Shown here: positions 15,995-24,821 of the stretch, piece by piece
Layout of the letters: each line of letters begins with the position of its first letter
How positions within the stretch are numbered: position 1 is the stretch's first letter
Assembly (NCBI GenBank): GCA_949298075.1
Contig: CASFVA010000018.1
Span: forward strand, 1-34,492
Source of the DNA: an uncultured Lentisphaeria bacterium
GTDB lineage: Bacteria > Verrucomicrobiota > Lentisphaeria > Victivallales > Victivallaceae
Length of the DNA stretch: 34,492 nt
Direction: 5' to 3'
Position numbers and translations under genes: made by a program
The notes under the pieces: model-generated
Seen by the model: the letters and a program-made list of their open reading frames with translations, nothing else
What the model was told of the DNA's origin: nothing
Databases searched by the model: none

Positions 15995-17092
15995 ATGATC
16001 ATGACATACTGCGATTGCGCGGCGGCGATGCCGTCCGATCCGGAAACCATCGCCTTTCTGGCCGAAGCTGTGCGGGAGACCGGCGGCGTCAATCAGGAAG
16101 CCGGGCACCGGTGGGCCTATGAACTGCGCCGGCGGCTCGATGCGGCCGCGGCGGAACTGGCCGCCGATCTGACCGGCGAACCGGGCTGGCGGGCGGTCTG
16201 GGGCGACTGCGGCACCGGGGTGCTGGCCATGTTCGGAGAACTGGTCTGCCGGAACCGCCGGGTGGTGAGTTCGCGTCTGGAGCATCCGGCGCTGGCGGCG
16301 GCCCTGGAGCGCACTGCCGCCGCGGCGACATATTGGCGTCCGGATCCGGCGGGGCGGCTGTGTCCGGACCCGGAAACCGCCCGAAGCGCTGAAATCGCCG
16401 CTTTTCACTGGATTCAGAGCGAACTGGGAACCGTACAGGATCCGGACCGCCTGTTTGCCGCCGTGCCGCCGGGGTGTGTGCGTTTTCTCGACGCCATTCA
16501 GGGCGCTGGCAAGCTGCCGTTTCCGCGTTCAGCCGACGTGGCGGCGGTTTCCGGCGCCAAATTCGGGGCGCCGGGCGGAGCGGCGCTGCTGATTTCTCCG
16601 CGCTGGAGCGGTGGCGACGCCCTGATCGAAGCGGCCGCGCGGTTCCGGAACACCCATCTCGGCTGCCGGCCGCAGCCGGCGGTCATGCTGACGCTGGCCT
16701 TTGCCGCCCGGCGGCGGCGGGAACGGCTGGAATCCGACCTGGCCGCCATGCGGAAATTCAATTGCGAACTGCGCCGCGAAATTGCCGGAATTTCCGGGGT
16801 GGAGTTCACCATTCCGGAAGCGGCGGCTTCGCCTTATATCCTGCACCTGCGCCTGCCCGGACGGCAGGGCGCGGTGGCGGTGCGGATTCTCTCCGAACTC
16901 GGAGTGGCCGCCGCCTCCGGCAGCGCCTGTGCTTCCGAGAGCCGGCGTCCCTCGGAGGCGCTGACCGCGCTGGGGCTCCGGAGCGCCGACGCCTTTTCCG
17001 GAGTCCGGCTGAGTTTCAGCTGGCGGACCATCGGCGAAGTCCGTCCCGAAACTTTGGCCGAACGCCTGCAAACCATGTTGAAAAAATACTGA
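15995..17092 (+). CDS. Divergent cysteine desulfurase-like PLP enzyme
   Basis: A 365-residue paralogue of NifS. The ATG at 15995 is chosen because it follows GGA by 6 bases and begins the family alignment (MIMTYCDCAAAMPSDPET); the longer frame adds only an Arg/Pro-rich tail. Kept residues: His97 (SRLEHPAL), Gln in DAIQGAGK, the PLP lysine Lys189 in VSGAKFGAPGG, and the loop Cys312 in AASGSACASESRRP. Changed: LDNNATT is CDCAAAM, WANNETGT is IQSELGT, the His before the lysine is Ala, and the GGTEN substrate motif is lost. It may still bind PLP and carry sulfur on Cys312, but activity or substrate is probably altered. It is divergent from the normal desulfurase. Confidence 0.8.
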   Translation: MIMTYCDCAAAMPSDPETIAFLAEAVRETGGVNQEAGHRWAYELRRRLDAAAAELAADLTGEPGWRAVWGDCGTGVLAMFGELVCRNRRVVSSRLEHPALAAALERTAAAATYWRPDPAGRLCPDPETARSAEIAAFHWIQSELGTVQDPDRLFAAVPPGCVRFLDAIQGAGKLPFPRSADVAAVSGAKFGAPGGAALLISPRWSGGDALIEAAARFRNTHLGCRPQPAVMLTLAFAARRRRERLESDLAAMRKFNCELRREIAGISGVEFTIPEAAASPYILHLRLPGRQGAVAVRILSELGVAAASGSACASESRRPSEALTALGLRSADAFSGVRLSFSWRTIGEVRPETLAERLQTMLKKY

Positions 17093-17105
17093 AAGGTGTT
17101 ATTTT
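17078..17105 (+). promoter_or_regulatory. Putative tolB promoter
   Basis: TTGAAA (17078-17083) and TATTTT (17100-17105) are 16 bases apart and straddle the stop codon of the preceding gene. This would give tolB-folC a leader of about 110 bases that contains a strong hairpin. Confidence 0.45.
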
Positions 17106-17157
17106 ATTAAAACAGTCGACGAAGCCCCGCCGACGGTGTTTCATGACTTAATCAGCC

Positions 17158-17190
17158 CCGGGACGGCGGCCGCTGCCGGCCGCTGCCCGG
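17158..17190 (+). other. Strong hairpin in the tolB leader
   Basis: GCGGCCG (17166-17172) pairs perfectly with CGGCCGC (17177-17183) around a CTGC loop. CCGGG (17158-17162) pairs with CCCGG (17186-17190) outside a small internal loop, for 12 base pairs in all. No T-run follows, so it is not a typical intrinsic terminator; it could stabilise or regulate the tolB message. Confidence 0.55.
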
Positions 17191-17223
17191 ATACCGAATC
17201 AGGACTTCCGGAGGAAATTGAAT

Positions 17224-18438
17224 ATGAAGAATCTGTTTCGCGCCGCCGCCGTATGCTCACTGCTGATTTCCGGCGCCGCGGCCCTGACCGCGGCGCCGAT
17301 GGAGCCGGTGATCATCAGCAAAACCACGGTTTACAATCCGACCATCGCCGTCTCCGGCCCGGAAAGCTATCCGGATCTGGCCCGGGAACTCAGGAATTTT
17401 CTCAACATCTGCGGCTGGTTTGATCTGACTTCCGGTTCGCGCCCGAACTATCAGCTTGACGCCCGGATCGAGGGCGGCCGGCTGCGGCTGGAACTCACCC
17501 AGGGCGGCGCTCCGGTCGGAGTCTGGAGCGTGGCGACCACCGGCATCGCTCCCCGCGAAATTGCCAAAAGCGCCGTGGACGCCATCATTGAAAACACCTT
17601 CAAGGATCTTAAAGTCCGCGGATTCTGCCGTTCCAAAATCGCCTTCTGCGCCGAAACCCGGCCCGGAATCCGCAACATCTTCACCTGCGACATCGACGGC
17701 GGAAACATTGAACAGATCACCAACTACCGAACCATGTGCGTGGAACCGGCCTGGCGGCCCGACGGCAAGTCCATCTGCTATTCCAAGTACGGCAAAACCA
17801 CCATCGACATCGCCGAAACCACGGTGGCCAAACCCCGGCGCAGCCGGATAATTTCGGCCTACCGGGGCATTAACGCCGGAGCGGCGATCAGTCCGGACTG
17901 CTCCAAAATGGCCATGATCCTCAGTCCGGACCACAAGGTTGATCTCTACGTGCTCGACCTCGCCTCGCGCCGGCTGACCCGGCTGACCCGCGGCATCGCG
18001 GTGGAGGCCTCACCGTGCTGGAGTCCCGACGGCCGTCGAATCGCCTACGTCAGCGATGAAATCGGCGCACCGCGCATTTTCACCATTTCCGCCGACGGGC
18101 GCGACCGCCAGCTGGTGCCGACCATCGGCGTCGACGCGGTCACGCCCGACTGGTCCGATGACGGCAAAATCGTCTACGCCACCCGGCTCGGCGGCAGCTA
18201 CACGCTGGCAGTCTACGACCCGGCGACCGGCAAGAACACCCGGGTTCTGGAAAAACCCGGCACCTGGGAATCGCCGGCCTGGGCGGCGGACAACCGTCAG
18301 GTGGTGTGCAAACGTTCCGACGGCCCCAAGGGGGCGTTGTATGTCGTGGACACCCTCACCGGCAACGTCCGGCTGCTGATTTCCACGCCGCATCCGCTGT
18401 CGATGCCGGTGTGGTCCCCCTGCGAGAAGGCGCGATAG
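17224..18438 (+). CDS. tolB: TolB, periplasmic beta-propeller of the Tol system
   Basis: A 404-residue periplasmic protein. The ATG at 17224 follows GGAGG at the right distance and begins a signal peptide (MKNLFRAAAVCSLLISGAAALTAAP). Residues about 30-140 are the TolB N-terminal domain (NICGWFDLTSGSRPNYQLDA). From about 145 on, six WD40-like blades repeat the family's motif: AWRPDGKSICYS, SPDCSKMAMIL, CWSPDGRRIAYVS, DWSDDGKIVYAT and AWAADNRQVVC. TolB works with TolA, TolQ, TolR and Pal to hold the outer membrane to the cell wall during division. Its neighbour is folC, 1 base away, and not tolA or pal; TolR/TolA-like genes occur at the right edge of the window. Confidence 0.9.
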   Translation: MKNLFRAAAVCSLLISGAAALTAAPMEPVIISKTTVYNPTIAVSGPESYPDLARELRNFLNICGWFDLTSGSRPNYQLDARIEGGRLRLELTQGGAPVGVWSVATTGIAPREIAKSAVDAIIENTFKDLKVRGFCRSKIAFCAETRPGIRNIFTCDIDGGNIEQITNYRTMCVEPAWRPDGKSICYSKYGKTTIDIAETTVAKPRRSRIISAYRGINAGAAISPDCSKMAMILSPDHKVDLYVLDLASRRLTRLTRGIAVEASPCWSPDGRRIAYVSDEIGAPRIFTISADGRDRQLVPTIGVDAVTPDWSDDGKIVYATRLGGSYTLAVYDPATGKNTRVLEKPGTWESPAWAADNRQVVCKRSDGPKGALYVVDTLTGNVRLLISTPHPLSMPVWSPCEKAR

Positions 18439-18439
18439 C

Positions 18440-19711
18440 ATGAACTCCCCGGCGGAAAAATATTTCTCCGGTCTGAACATGTTCGGCATCCGGCTCGGTC
18501 TGGATGCCACCCGGGAGCTGCTGCGCCGGGCCGGCTCCCCGGAGCAGGACCTGCGCTTCATCCACCTGGCCGGAACCAACGGCAAAGGCTCCACCGGGGC
18601 CATGCTGGAGCGGGCGCTGCGCAGCGCCGGACTGACCACCGGATTCTATACGTCGCCCCATCTGATTTACACCCGCGAGCGCTTCCGGGTCAACGGCCGG
18701 GCGGTGAGCGCGGACGATTTCGACCGCTGCACCGCCGAACTGGCGGAGTGCGCCGGAAACGGCGAATTCTCCTATTTTGAATTCGCCACCGTGCTGGCGG
18801 CCCTGATCTTCTGCCGGGCCGGAGTGGATGTCGTGATCTGGGAAACCGGCATGGGCGGCCGCCTCGACGCCACCAACGCGGTGCTCAGTGAGGCGGCGGT
18901 GATCACCAATATCGCATTCGATCACGAAAACCATCTCGGGCACACTCTCGCGGCAATCGCCGGCGAAAAAGCCGGAATCATCAAACCCGGCCGGCCGGTG
19001 TTCTACGGTTTTCTGGCTCCGGAGGCGGCGGATGTGATCCGCGACCGGGCCGCGGCGGCGGGGTCACCGTCACTCACGCCGGAACCGCCGCCGGAGACGG
19101 CGCGGTATTTTGAGCGCAACGGCCGGCTGCTCCAGCGGTTTGATTACGATGGCGAAAGCGTCGAACTCGCCCTGCCGGGGCGGATGCAGCGACGCAATTT
19201 CGCCCTGGCCCGGATCGTGCTCCGGCATTTCGCCGCGCCCTGGCATTTTGACCTGGGTGCCGCTCTCAAAGGACTCGCCGAAGTGAACTGGCCGGCCCGC
19301 TGCCAGCGGCTGTCGCCGCGGCTCATCGTCGACGGCGGTCACAATCCCGATGGAATCGCCGCGCTGGTTGAAGCGGTGGCCGAAGTTTATCCGGGGGAAA
19401 AGTTCACGGTGGTTTACGGAGCGTTCCGCGACAAGGATTATCAGACTTGCCTGCGCCGGCTGGCCGGAGTGGCTTCACAATTCATTTTCACGCCGATCGC
19501 CGCTGAAGGCCGTCCGAGCCTGAGCGCCGCCGAGCTCTCCCGGATCGCCGCTCCGCTGGGAGTGCCCTGCCGGGGTGCTGATTGCGCAGTCGAGGCGGTC
19601 AACCTGGCGCTGGCCGGCACTCCGGGACAGGTGCTGGCGGCCGGATCGCTCTATCTGGCCGGAGAAATTCTCCAGGCCTTTGCCCCCCCCGAAGCGGTGC
19701 TGGACCTCTGA
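18440..19711 (+). CDS. folC: Folylpolyglutamate synthase / dihydrofolate synthase
   Basis: A 423-residue Mur-ligase-type enzyme that adds glutamate to folates (and to dihydropteroate in bifunctional members). Motifs: LAGTNGKGST (ATP loop, residues 43-52), YTSPHL, ERFRVNG, WETGMGGRLDATN and AFDHENHLGHTLAAIAGEKAGI; the C-terminal domain shows VDGGHNPDG and VYGAFRDKD. The ATG follows the tolB stop by a single base, so both are on one transcript. A hairpin terminator follows, between folC and the convergent aroC. Confidence 0.93.
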   Translation: MNSPAEKYFSGLNMFGIRLGLDATRELLRRAGSPEQDLRFIHLAGTNGKGSTGAMLERALRSAGLTTGFYTSPHLIYTRERFRVNGRAVSADDFDRCTAELAECAGNGEFSYFEFATVLAALIFCRAGVDVVIWETGMGGRLDATNAVLSEAAVITNIAFDHENHLGHTLAAIAGEKAGIIKPGRPVFYGFLAPEAADVIRDRAAAAGSPSLTPEPPPETARYFERNGRLLQRFDYDGESVELALPGRMQRRNFALARIVLRHFAAPWHFDLGAALKGLAEVNWPARCQRLSPRLIVDGGHNPDGIAALVEAVAEVYPGEKFTVVYGAFRDKDYQTCLRRLAGVASQFIFTPIAAEGRPSLSAAELSRIAAPLGVPCRGADCAVEAVNLALAGTPGQVLAAGSLYLAGEILQAFAPPEAVLDL

Positions 19712-19772
19712 GAACGAAAAACTGCCGCCGGCACGGAACAGAAAACTGCCGTATTGCGGAGGGAAGTTTGGT

Positions 19773-19792
19773 TGTTGCCGGGCGCGGCAACA
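19773..19792. terminator. Hairpin between convergent folC and aroC
   Basis: TGTTGCCG (19773-19780) pairs perfectly with CGGCAACA (19785-19792) around GGCG. It lies 61 bases past folC and 28 bases past the aroC stop on the other strand, so it could end both transcripts. No clear T-run follows on either side. Confidence 0.5.
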
Positions 19793-19820
19793 CTCCGGCC
19801 CGGCGGAAAACGGACCTGAA

Positions 19821-20876
19821 TCAGAGCTGTGCCGTGCGCTGCAGCAGCGCGAGATCGGCGAGCACCAGCGCCGTCATCGCTTCAACTACCGGCACAATGC
19901 GCGGCACGATGCAGGGATCATGCCGTCCGGCAATGGCGATGACCCGGCTCCCGCCGGACTGGTCCACCGTATTCTGCTCCCGGCTGATCGACGGGGTCGG
20001 TTTGACCGCAATCCGGAATACCAGCGGCTGCCCGGTGGAAATGCCGCCCAGTACGCCGCCGGCGTGGTTGGTGAGAAATCCGCCGGCCGTCATGGCGTCG
20101 TTGTTCTCGCTGCCGAGCCGCCGGGCCGCCTCAAAGCCGTCCCCGAATTCGACCCCCTTGACCGCGCCGAGCGAAAACATCGCCTGCGCCAGCCGGGCGT
20201 CGAGCTTGTCGAACACCGGTTCACCCCAGCCCGCCGGCAGTCCTTCAGCCACGCACTCCACCACTCCGCCGGTGCTGTCGCCGGAATTCCGGGCCGCCCG
20301 CACCGCCGCGAGCTGCTCCCGGGCCGCGTCGGCATCCGGAGAACGCAGCGGATTGCGTTCAATCTCCTCCCTGTCGAAACTCCGACAGCGGATTCCGGCG
20401 ATTTCCAGCGCATACGCGGTGATTTTCACTCCCAGCGTCGCCAGCAGCTGGCGGGCGACGGCTCCGGCGGCCACCCGGGCGGCAGTCTCCCGCCCCGAGG
20501 AACGACCGCCGCCGCGGTAGTCCCGGCGGCCGTATTTCATGAAATAGCCGTAGTCGGCGTGTCCCGGCCGGAACACCTCGGCCAGGGCGCCGTAGTCCCG
20601 GCTGCGCTGATCGCAGTTGCGGATGAGTATCGCCAGCGGCGTTCCGGTGGCCACCCCTTCGAACACGCCGGAAAGAATCTCCGCAGTGTCCGACTCGCGG
20701 CGCGCCGTGGTCACCTCGGACTGCCCGGGACGGCGACGGTCAAGCTCGCGCTGAATGGCCGCCGCGTCAACGGGCAGTCCGGCCGGAACGCCGTCGATGA
20801 CGCAGCCCAGCGCCGGGCCGTGGGATTCGCCGAAAGTGGTGACTTTAAAACAGATTCCGAAGGTATTGCGGCTCAT
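19821..20876 (-). CDS. aroC: Chorismate synthase
   Basis: A 351-residue enzyme making chorismate from EPSP with reduced FMN, the last step of the shikimate pathway. Diagnostic segments: FGESHGPALGCVIDGVPAGL, RRRPGQS, RPGHADYGYFMKYGRRDYRG, GGGRSSGRETAARVAAGA and GRHDPC near the C-terminus. The length is normal. Its ATG overlaps the stop of the M16 peptidase gene (20873-20876), making aroC the last gene of the long ffh-mla run. The pathway partner aroB lies on the opposite strand at 29461. Confidence 0.96.
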   Translation of the reverse strand: MSRNTFGICFKVTTFGESHGPALGCVIDGVPAGLPVDAAAIQRELDRRRPGQSEVTTARRESDTAEILSGVFEGVATGTPLAILIRNCDQRSRDYGALAEVFRPGHADYGYFMKYGRRDYRGGGRSSGRETAARVAAGAVARQLLATLGVKITAYALEIAGIRCRSFDREEIERNPLRSPDADAAREQLAAVRAARNSGDSTGGVVECVAEGLPAGWGEPVFDKLDARLAQAMFSLGAVKGVEFGDGFEAARRLGSENNDAMTAGGFLTNHAGGVLGGISTGQPLVFRIAVKPTPSISREQNTVDQSGGSRVIAIAGRHDPCIVPRIVPVVEAMTALVLADLALLQRTAQL

Positions 20877-23419
20877 TTTCGACTCCCTTTGTCTTGCACA
20901 TCAAGCTTGCCGGCCCGTATCAGCACTCCCCGTCCGGACTCCCGGCAATAGCCGGCAATGGCGGCATTGACCTCTTCCCGGCTGAGTTCATTGAGCTTAT
21001 CCGCGGTCCGGTCCGCCTCGGCGGCCTCGAAGCCGTAATGCAGATTGAGCAGCGCCGCCCCGAGGCGGCGGTGGCATGATTCGGTTTCCCGCAGAGCGTT
21101 GAACCGGGCGCCGGAACGGGCCATGCTGAACTCCGCCTCGTCCAGCCCGGTTCCGGCCAGCCGCTGCAATTCCTCGTCAATCAGCGCCTCTGCCCGGGCG
21201 ATGCCATCCGGCGCCGTCGCCACATGAAAGGCAAAACAGCCCCGGCGGAAACCGCCCAGCATTTCCATGCCGACGGAGTAAGCCAGCGCATTGTCTTCGC
21301 GCACCCGTTTGAACAACCGGGCGGACAGGCCGTTTTCCGCCTGGGCAAAAACTTCCATCGCCAACCGGTCCGGAGCAATCCCCAGCGCCGCGCCGGGCAC
21401 CAGGCGCATCACCACGCTCTGCTCCCGCTCCAGCGGCACGCAGTCGCGGATCAGGTGATCCGGGAACCGGGGTTCCGGCGCGGCGGTCACGCGGTCCGGT
21501 CCCCAAGCCAGTTCTGCGGCCAGCCGCCCGCTCCATCCGGCGGCCTCCTCCGGCGTACAGTCGCCGGCAAATCCGGCGATGGCCCGTCCGGCCACCAGCC
21601 TGGAAAAATAAAACTCCCGCACCCGTTCCGGAGTGAGCCGCGTCACACTTTCCACCGTGCCGCTGCGACCGATGCCGTAGGGATGATCCGCGCCGAAGAG
21701 CAATGCCCGACCGCGGTCAAACGCCGCCTGGGGCGCCGACATCGCCCGGCTGCGCAGCAACTCAACCATGCGCTGCTGTTCCCGCGCAAACGCGACAGTG
21801 TCAAACCGCGGACCGGCCAGAATTTCCATCAGCAGCCGGAAAGCCGCCTCGAAACCACGCCGGGGAGCGGAAAGTTCCACCACTCCGGAATTGAATCCCA
21901 CCGTGGTGTTCACCTCCGCCCCCAGGGCATCCAGGCGGGTCAGCAGCGCTGATTCGCTCCGTTTCCGGGTGCCGGCGGTCAGCAGCGCGGCGGCGAGCGC
22001 CGACGCTCCGGCACATTCCGCCGGCTCAAACAGCGCTCCCAACGGCAGCAGCAGACTGAACTCAACCAACGGCAGCCGCCGGTCGACAACGGCGACCGTC
22101 CGCAACCCGGAAGCCGATTTCATCACAGTCAGATCCCCGGCACCGGCCGCCGCAGTCCGGCGTCGGGACCGCCGCGGCGCGGTCAGCTGACGCACCGTAA
22201 GCCGCAGCTCCCGGGCCAATACGCCCGCCGCCCGGCGCACTTCCGCCGGAGCGACAGCGGCAATCCGGTCGTTGTAAATGTCGGCAAAAGCCGGAGTTCC
22301 GCTCTCAAACACCGCATTGCCAAGGTCAGCGGCCACGGTGCCGGGATCCCGGAGCCGCCGGAGCCGGTCGGCATACTGCTGGCGCTTTTCGCGTTCAATT
22401 TCAGCTTCGGGCAGCGCACCCGAGGCAACGGAATCCAACTCGGCGTGAAGACTCCGGAGCAGCTCGGCAAACCGTCCCGGCGCCGCCGCCCCCGAAACTC
22501 CGCCCAATCCGCCCCCAGGCACCGCAAAGCAGAAACTACGCAAATCAATGGCCAGACGCCGTTTGAGCTCCAGCGACCTCACCAGCCGGCCGCCGGATCC
22601 CGCGCCCAGGGCACTGAAGAGAACGTCGCAGGCGGGAAACTCGGGAGCGGAAATTTCAGGCAGCCGCACCCCGACCGCAATCCGTTCGAGCGCGTCCGGA
22701 AACACAAAATCCCGCTCCCGGGGCAGTGTCACCGCAGTCCGGCGCGGCGCGACGGCCGGCTCGTCCAGCCCGTCCCGCTCCCAGTCGCCGAAATATCTTT
22801 CCACCAGCCGGTTGAACTGCCCGGACTCCACCGCCCCCACCGCAACCAGGAAACAACGCTGGGGCCGGTAACGCCGTTCATAGTAATCCAGCATCACGGC
22901 GCGGTCGACCTTGCGCAGCAGCTCGGGATAGCCGATTACCGGAATCCGCACCGGATCATCCGGAAACAGGCCGGCGGCCAGCTCCTCGAACAACCGGCCG
23001 GACACCTGATCGCGGCCGCGGTCGCACTCGCGCAGAATCACCTGCTTTTCAGCCTCAAACCGCTCCGCGGTCAGCGCCGGATGCCGCACCATTGCCGCCA
23101 GCAGCGCCACCGCCGTTTCCAGGTGTTCGGCGGCCATGCTCATATGATAAACCGTGCGGTCCAGCCAGGTGTAGGCGTTGCAGCTGCCGCCCAGCGCCGC
23201 CACCGTGTCGGCCACCGCGGTGCCGGGATAGCCCTCGGATCCCTGAAACAGCATGTGCTCCAGAAAATGCGACAATCCCCAGCCGAGCCGCCCGCCCTCG
23301 TCAATGCTGCCGGTGGCGACAAAACATTGAACTTCAACCGCGCCGCCGCCCAGTTCCATGGCGTAGGACCGCAGGCCGTTGTCCAGCATGTGACCGGCAG
23401 CGTTGGCAAAAAATTTCAT
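20873..23419 (-). CDS. M16 family zinc metallopeptidase (two-domain)
   Basis: An 848-residue insulinase/pitrilysin-family peptidase made of two M16 halves in one chain. The N-terminal half has the inverted zinc site HFLEH (His51, Glu54, His55) with the distal Glu131 exactly 76 residues later, so it should be active. The second half (from about 430, LTVMKSASGLRTVAVVDRRL) keeps the fold but not HxxEH, the usual inactive partner. No signal peptide is evident, so it is probably cytoplasmic or exported by an unknown route. It overlaps the Minf_1886-type gene by 4 bases upstream and aroC by 4 downstream. Substrates are unknown; family members degrade small peptides. Confidence 0.9.
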   Translation of the reverse strand: MKFFANAAGHMLDNGLRSYAMELGGGAVEVQCFVATGSIDEGGRLGWGLSHFLEHMLFQGSEGYPGTAVADTVAALGGSCNAYTWLDRTVYHMSMAAEHLETAVALLAAMVRHPALTAERFEAEKQVILRECDRGRDQVSGRLFEELAAGLFPDDPVRIPVIGYPELLRKVDRAVMLDYYERRYRPQRCFLVAVGAVESGQFNRLVERYFGDWERDGLDEPAVAPRRTAVTLPRERDFVFPDALERIAVGVRLPEISAPEFPACDVLFSALGAGSGGRLVRSLELKRRLAIDLRSFCFAVPGGGLGGVSGAAAPGRFAELLRSLHAELDSVASGALPEAEIEREKRQQYADRLRRLRDPGTVAADLGNAVFESGTPAFADIYNDRIAAVAPAEVRRAAGVLARELRLTVRQLTAPRRSRRRTAAAGAGDLTVMKSASGLRTVAVVDRRLPLVEFSLLLPLGALFEPAECAGASALAAALLTAGTRKRSESALLTRLDALGAEVNTTVGFNSGVVELSAPRRGFEAAFRLLMEILAGPRFDTVAFAREQQRMVELLRSRAMSAPQAAFDRGRALLFGADHPYGIGRSGTVESVTRLTPERVREFYFSRLVAGRAIAGFAGDCTPEEAAGWSGRLAAELAWGPDRVTAAPEPRFPDHLIRDCVPLEREQSVVMRLVPGAALGIAPDRLAMEVFAQAENGLSARLFKRVREDNALAYSVGMEMLGGFRRGCFAFHVATAPDGIARAEALIDEELQRLAGTGLDEAEFSMARSGARFNALRETESCHRRLGAALLNLHYGFEAAEADRTADKLNELSREEVNAAIAGYCRESGRGVLIRAGKLDVQDKGSRK

Positions 23420-23832
23420 GACCGCCGCCTCCTCCTCCGCGCCGGCGCATCCAGCTGCGGCAGCGGTTCCGCCGGCGACGGAGCCGGTTCGGGCTCGGCA
23501 AACAAATCAAAGCTGATGAGAAAATCCTCCGGACGGTCCCCGGGCGACGCCGACAGAATCCCCTCGCCAATGAGCAGATAAACGACTTCTCCGACGTCGG
23601 TGCCGGACCGGATGCCCCAGAAATTGAGCACCGGACGCCGCATCACACCGAATTCCTGCCGGGAAAAGTCCACCACCCCGGCCAGCAGCTCGGCGGCCGA
23701 AACGTGGCGGCGCTCGTTCAACCGGCCCACCGTGAAATTCACCGCCGCCGCCACAAAACGGTAGGCCTCCTCCCGGTAGCGCGGCTCACGGCCGACCAGC
23801 GCGGACAGTTTGCGTTCAATATCGTTTTCCAC
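23416..23832 (-). CDS. Minf_1886 family conserved protein
   Basis: A 138-residue protein of a conserved family known mainly from Planctomycetes and Verrucomicrobia. Visible hallmarks: YREEAYRFVAAAVNFTVGRL, RRHVSAAELLAGVVDFSRQ, RPVLNFWGIRSGTDVGEVVY and PEDF near the end. The last 30 residues are a Pro/Glu-rich linker and an Arg-rich end (ARRRRRRS), which could bind nucleic acid. The function is unknown. The start lies 2 bases after the MlaD-like gene and the end overlaps the M16 peptidase gene by 4. The family name is my recognition of the motif pattern. Confidence 0.78.
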   Translation of the reverse strand: MENDIERKLSALVGREPRYREEAYRFVAAAVNFTVGRLNERRHVSAAELLAGVVDFSRQEFGVMRRPVLNFWGIRSGTDVGEVVYLLIGEGILSASPGDRPEDFLISFDLFAEPEPAPSPAEPLPQLDAPARRRRRRS

Positions 23833-23834
23833 GC

Positions 23835-24821
23835 CTACCTCCGCCAGTCGAACAGTATCGGCTTCTTTTTGCCGTTCACTATGGAATTGGGATCGGTGCC
23901 GAGGTAATCAACCAGCATCCGAACCGCATCCAGCATCTGGTTGAACTTGAACATCGTATTGTCAACATCGTCGCGCATTTCAGTGAAGGCTCCGGCCGCA
24001 CTCCGGATCGCCGCCGCGCTCCGGGCCAGCTCCATGGCGGAGGTCTCGGCGGAAATCTGCTCCATCAGGGCGTTCAGGCGGTCCAGATTGGTTCTGACCA
24101 GGCCGACAATGTCGTTGAGTTTATCCTCCCTGAACACCTGTTTGAACGTGGTACTGCTCGCTTCAATGTTTTCGGCCGTGGCATTGATGCGGTGAATCGC
24201 CGAAATCAGCGCGGGATCTCCCAGAATCCGTGAAATGTCGTCCAGCGAGCGGGTGACGCCGTCGGCGATCTCCTCAAAGGGAATCCGTCCCAGGCGTTCA
24301 AGCGCAATCCCCACGGTCGAGGAAATGTCCTGAAAGGTCGATGGCACCGACGGCACATAGAGTGCGTCGGGCACGTTGATTCCGGCGGGTTCCGGAGGCA
24401 GATCCGTCGAGGATTTGGCGAAGTAGTCGAAATCGATGAATTTGAGTCCGGTGATGCCGGCGAACTCCATCCGGCAGCGCATGCCCTCGCGGATTTCCCG
24501 GATCAGCAGTTCCCGGAACGCGGCAGCTTCGGCATCATGTCCGCCGGCGTTGAAGCTCTCCAGCGACACCTCCATCTCAACGCACACCGCCCGCTCGTTG
24601 ATCAGCACTGAAATCTTTGACACCGCTCCCACCGGAGCGCCCCGGTATTTGACCGCCGCTCCGGTGGAAAGTCCCTGAACCGACTCCGGAAACACCGTGT
24701 AAAGCCGCACTTTGCGCGTAAACAGATCGGAGGCTCCGAAATAGTAGAGCATCACCACCAGCAGCGCAAAACCGGCAAACACAAACAATCCGAGCCGGAA
24801 TCTGATTTTGTTTTCATTCAT
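23835..24821 (-). CDS. MlaD-like MCE-domain lipid transport protein
   Basis: A 328-residue inner-membrane-anchored protein. One membrane segment (residues about 9-27, LGLFVFAGFALLVVMLYYFG) is followed by the MCE domain at about 38-130 (YTVFPESVQGLSTGAAVKYRGAPVG, GITGLKFIDF) and a long helical tail to the C-terminus. MCE proteins form hexameric rings that pass phospholipids across the periplasm with the MlaE permease and MlaF ATPase, both encoded just upstream; it overlaps the ATPase gene by 8 bases. The helical tail, longer than in E. coli MlaD, may form a needle-like channel; that is inference. Confidence 0.9.
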   Translation of the reverse strand: MNENKIRFRLGLFVFAGFALLVVMLYYFGASDLFTRKVRLYTVFPESVQGLSTGAAVKYRGAPVGAVSKISVLINERAVCVEMEVSLESFNAGGHDAEAAAFRELLIREIREGMRCRMEFAGITGLKFIDFDYFAKSSTDLPPEPAGINVPDALYVPSVPSTFQDISSTVGIALERLGRIPFEEIADGVTRSLDDISRILGDPALISAIHRINATAENIEASSTTFKQVFREDKLNDIVGLVRTNLDRLNALMEQISAETSAMELARSAAAIRSAAGAFTEMRDDVDNTMFKFNQMLDAVRMLVDYLGTDPNSIVNGKKKPILFDWRR

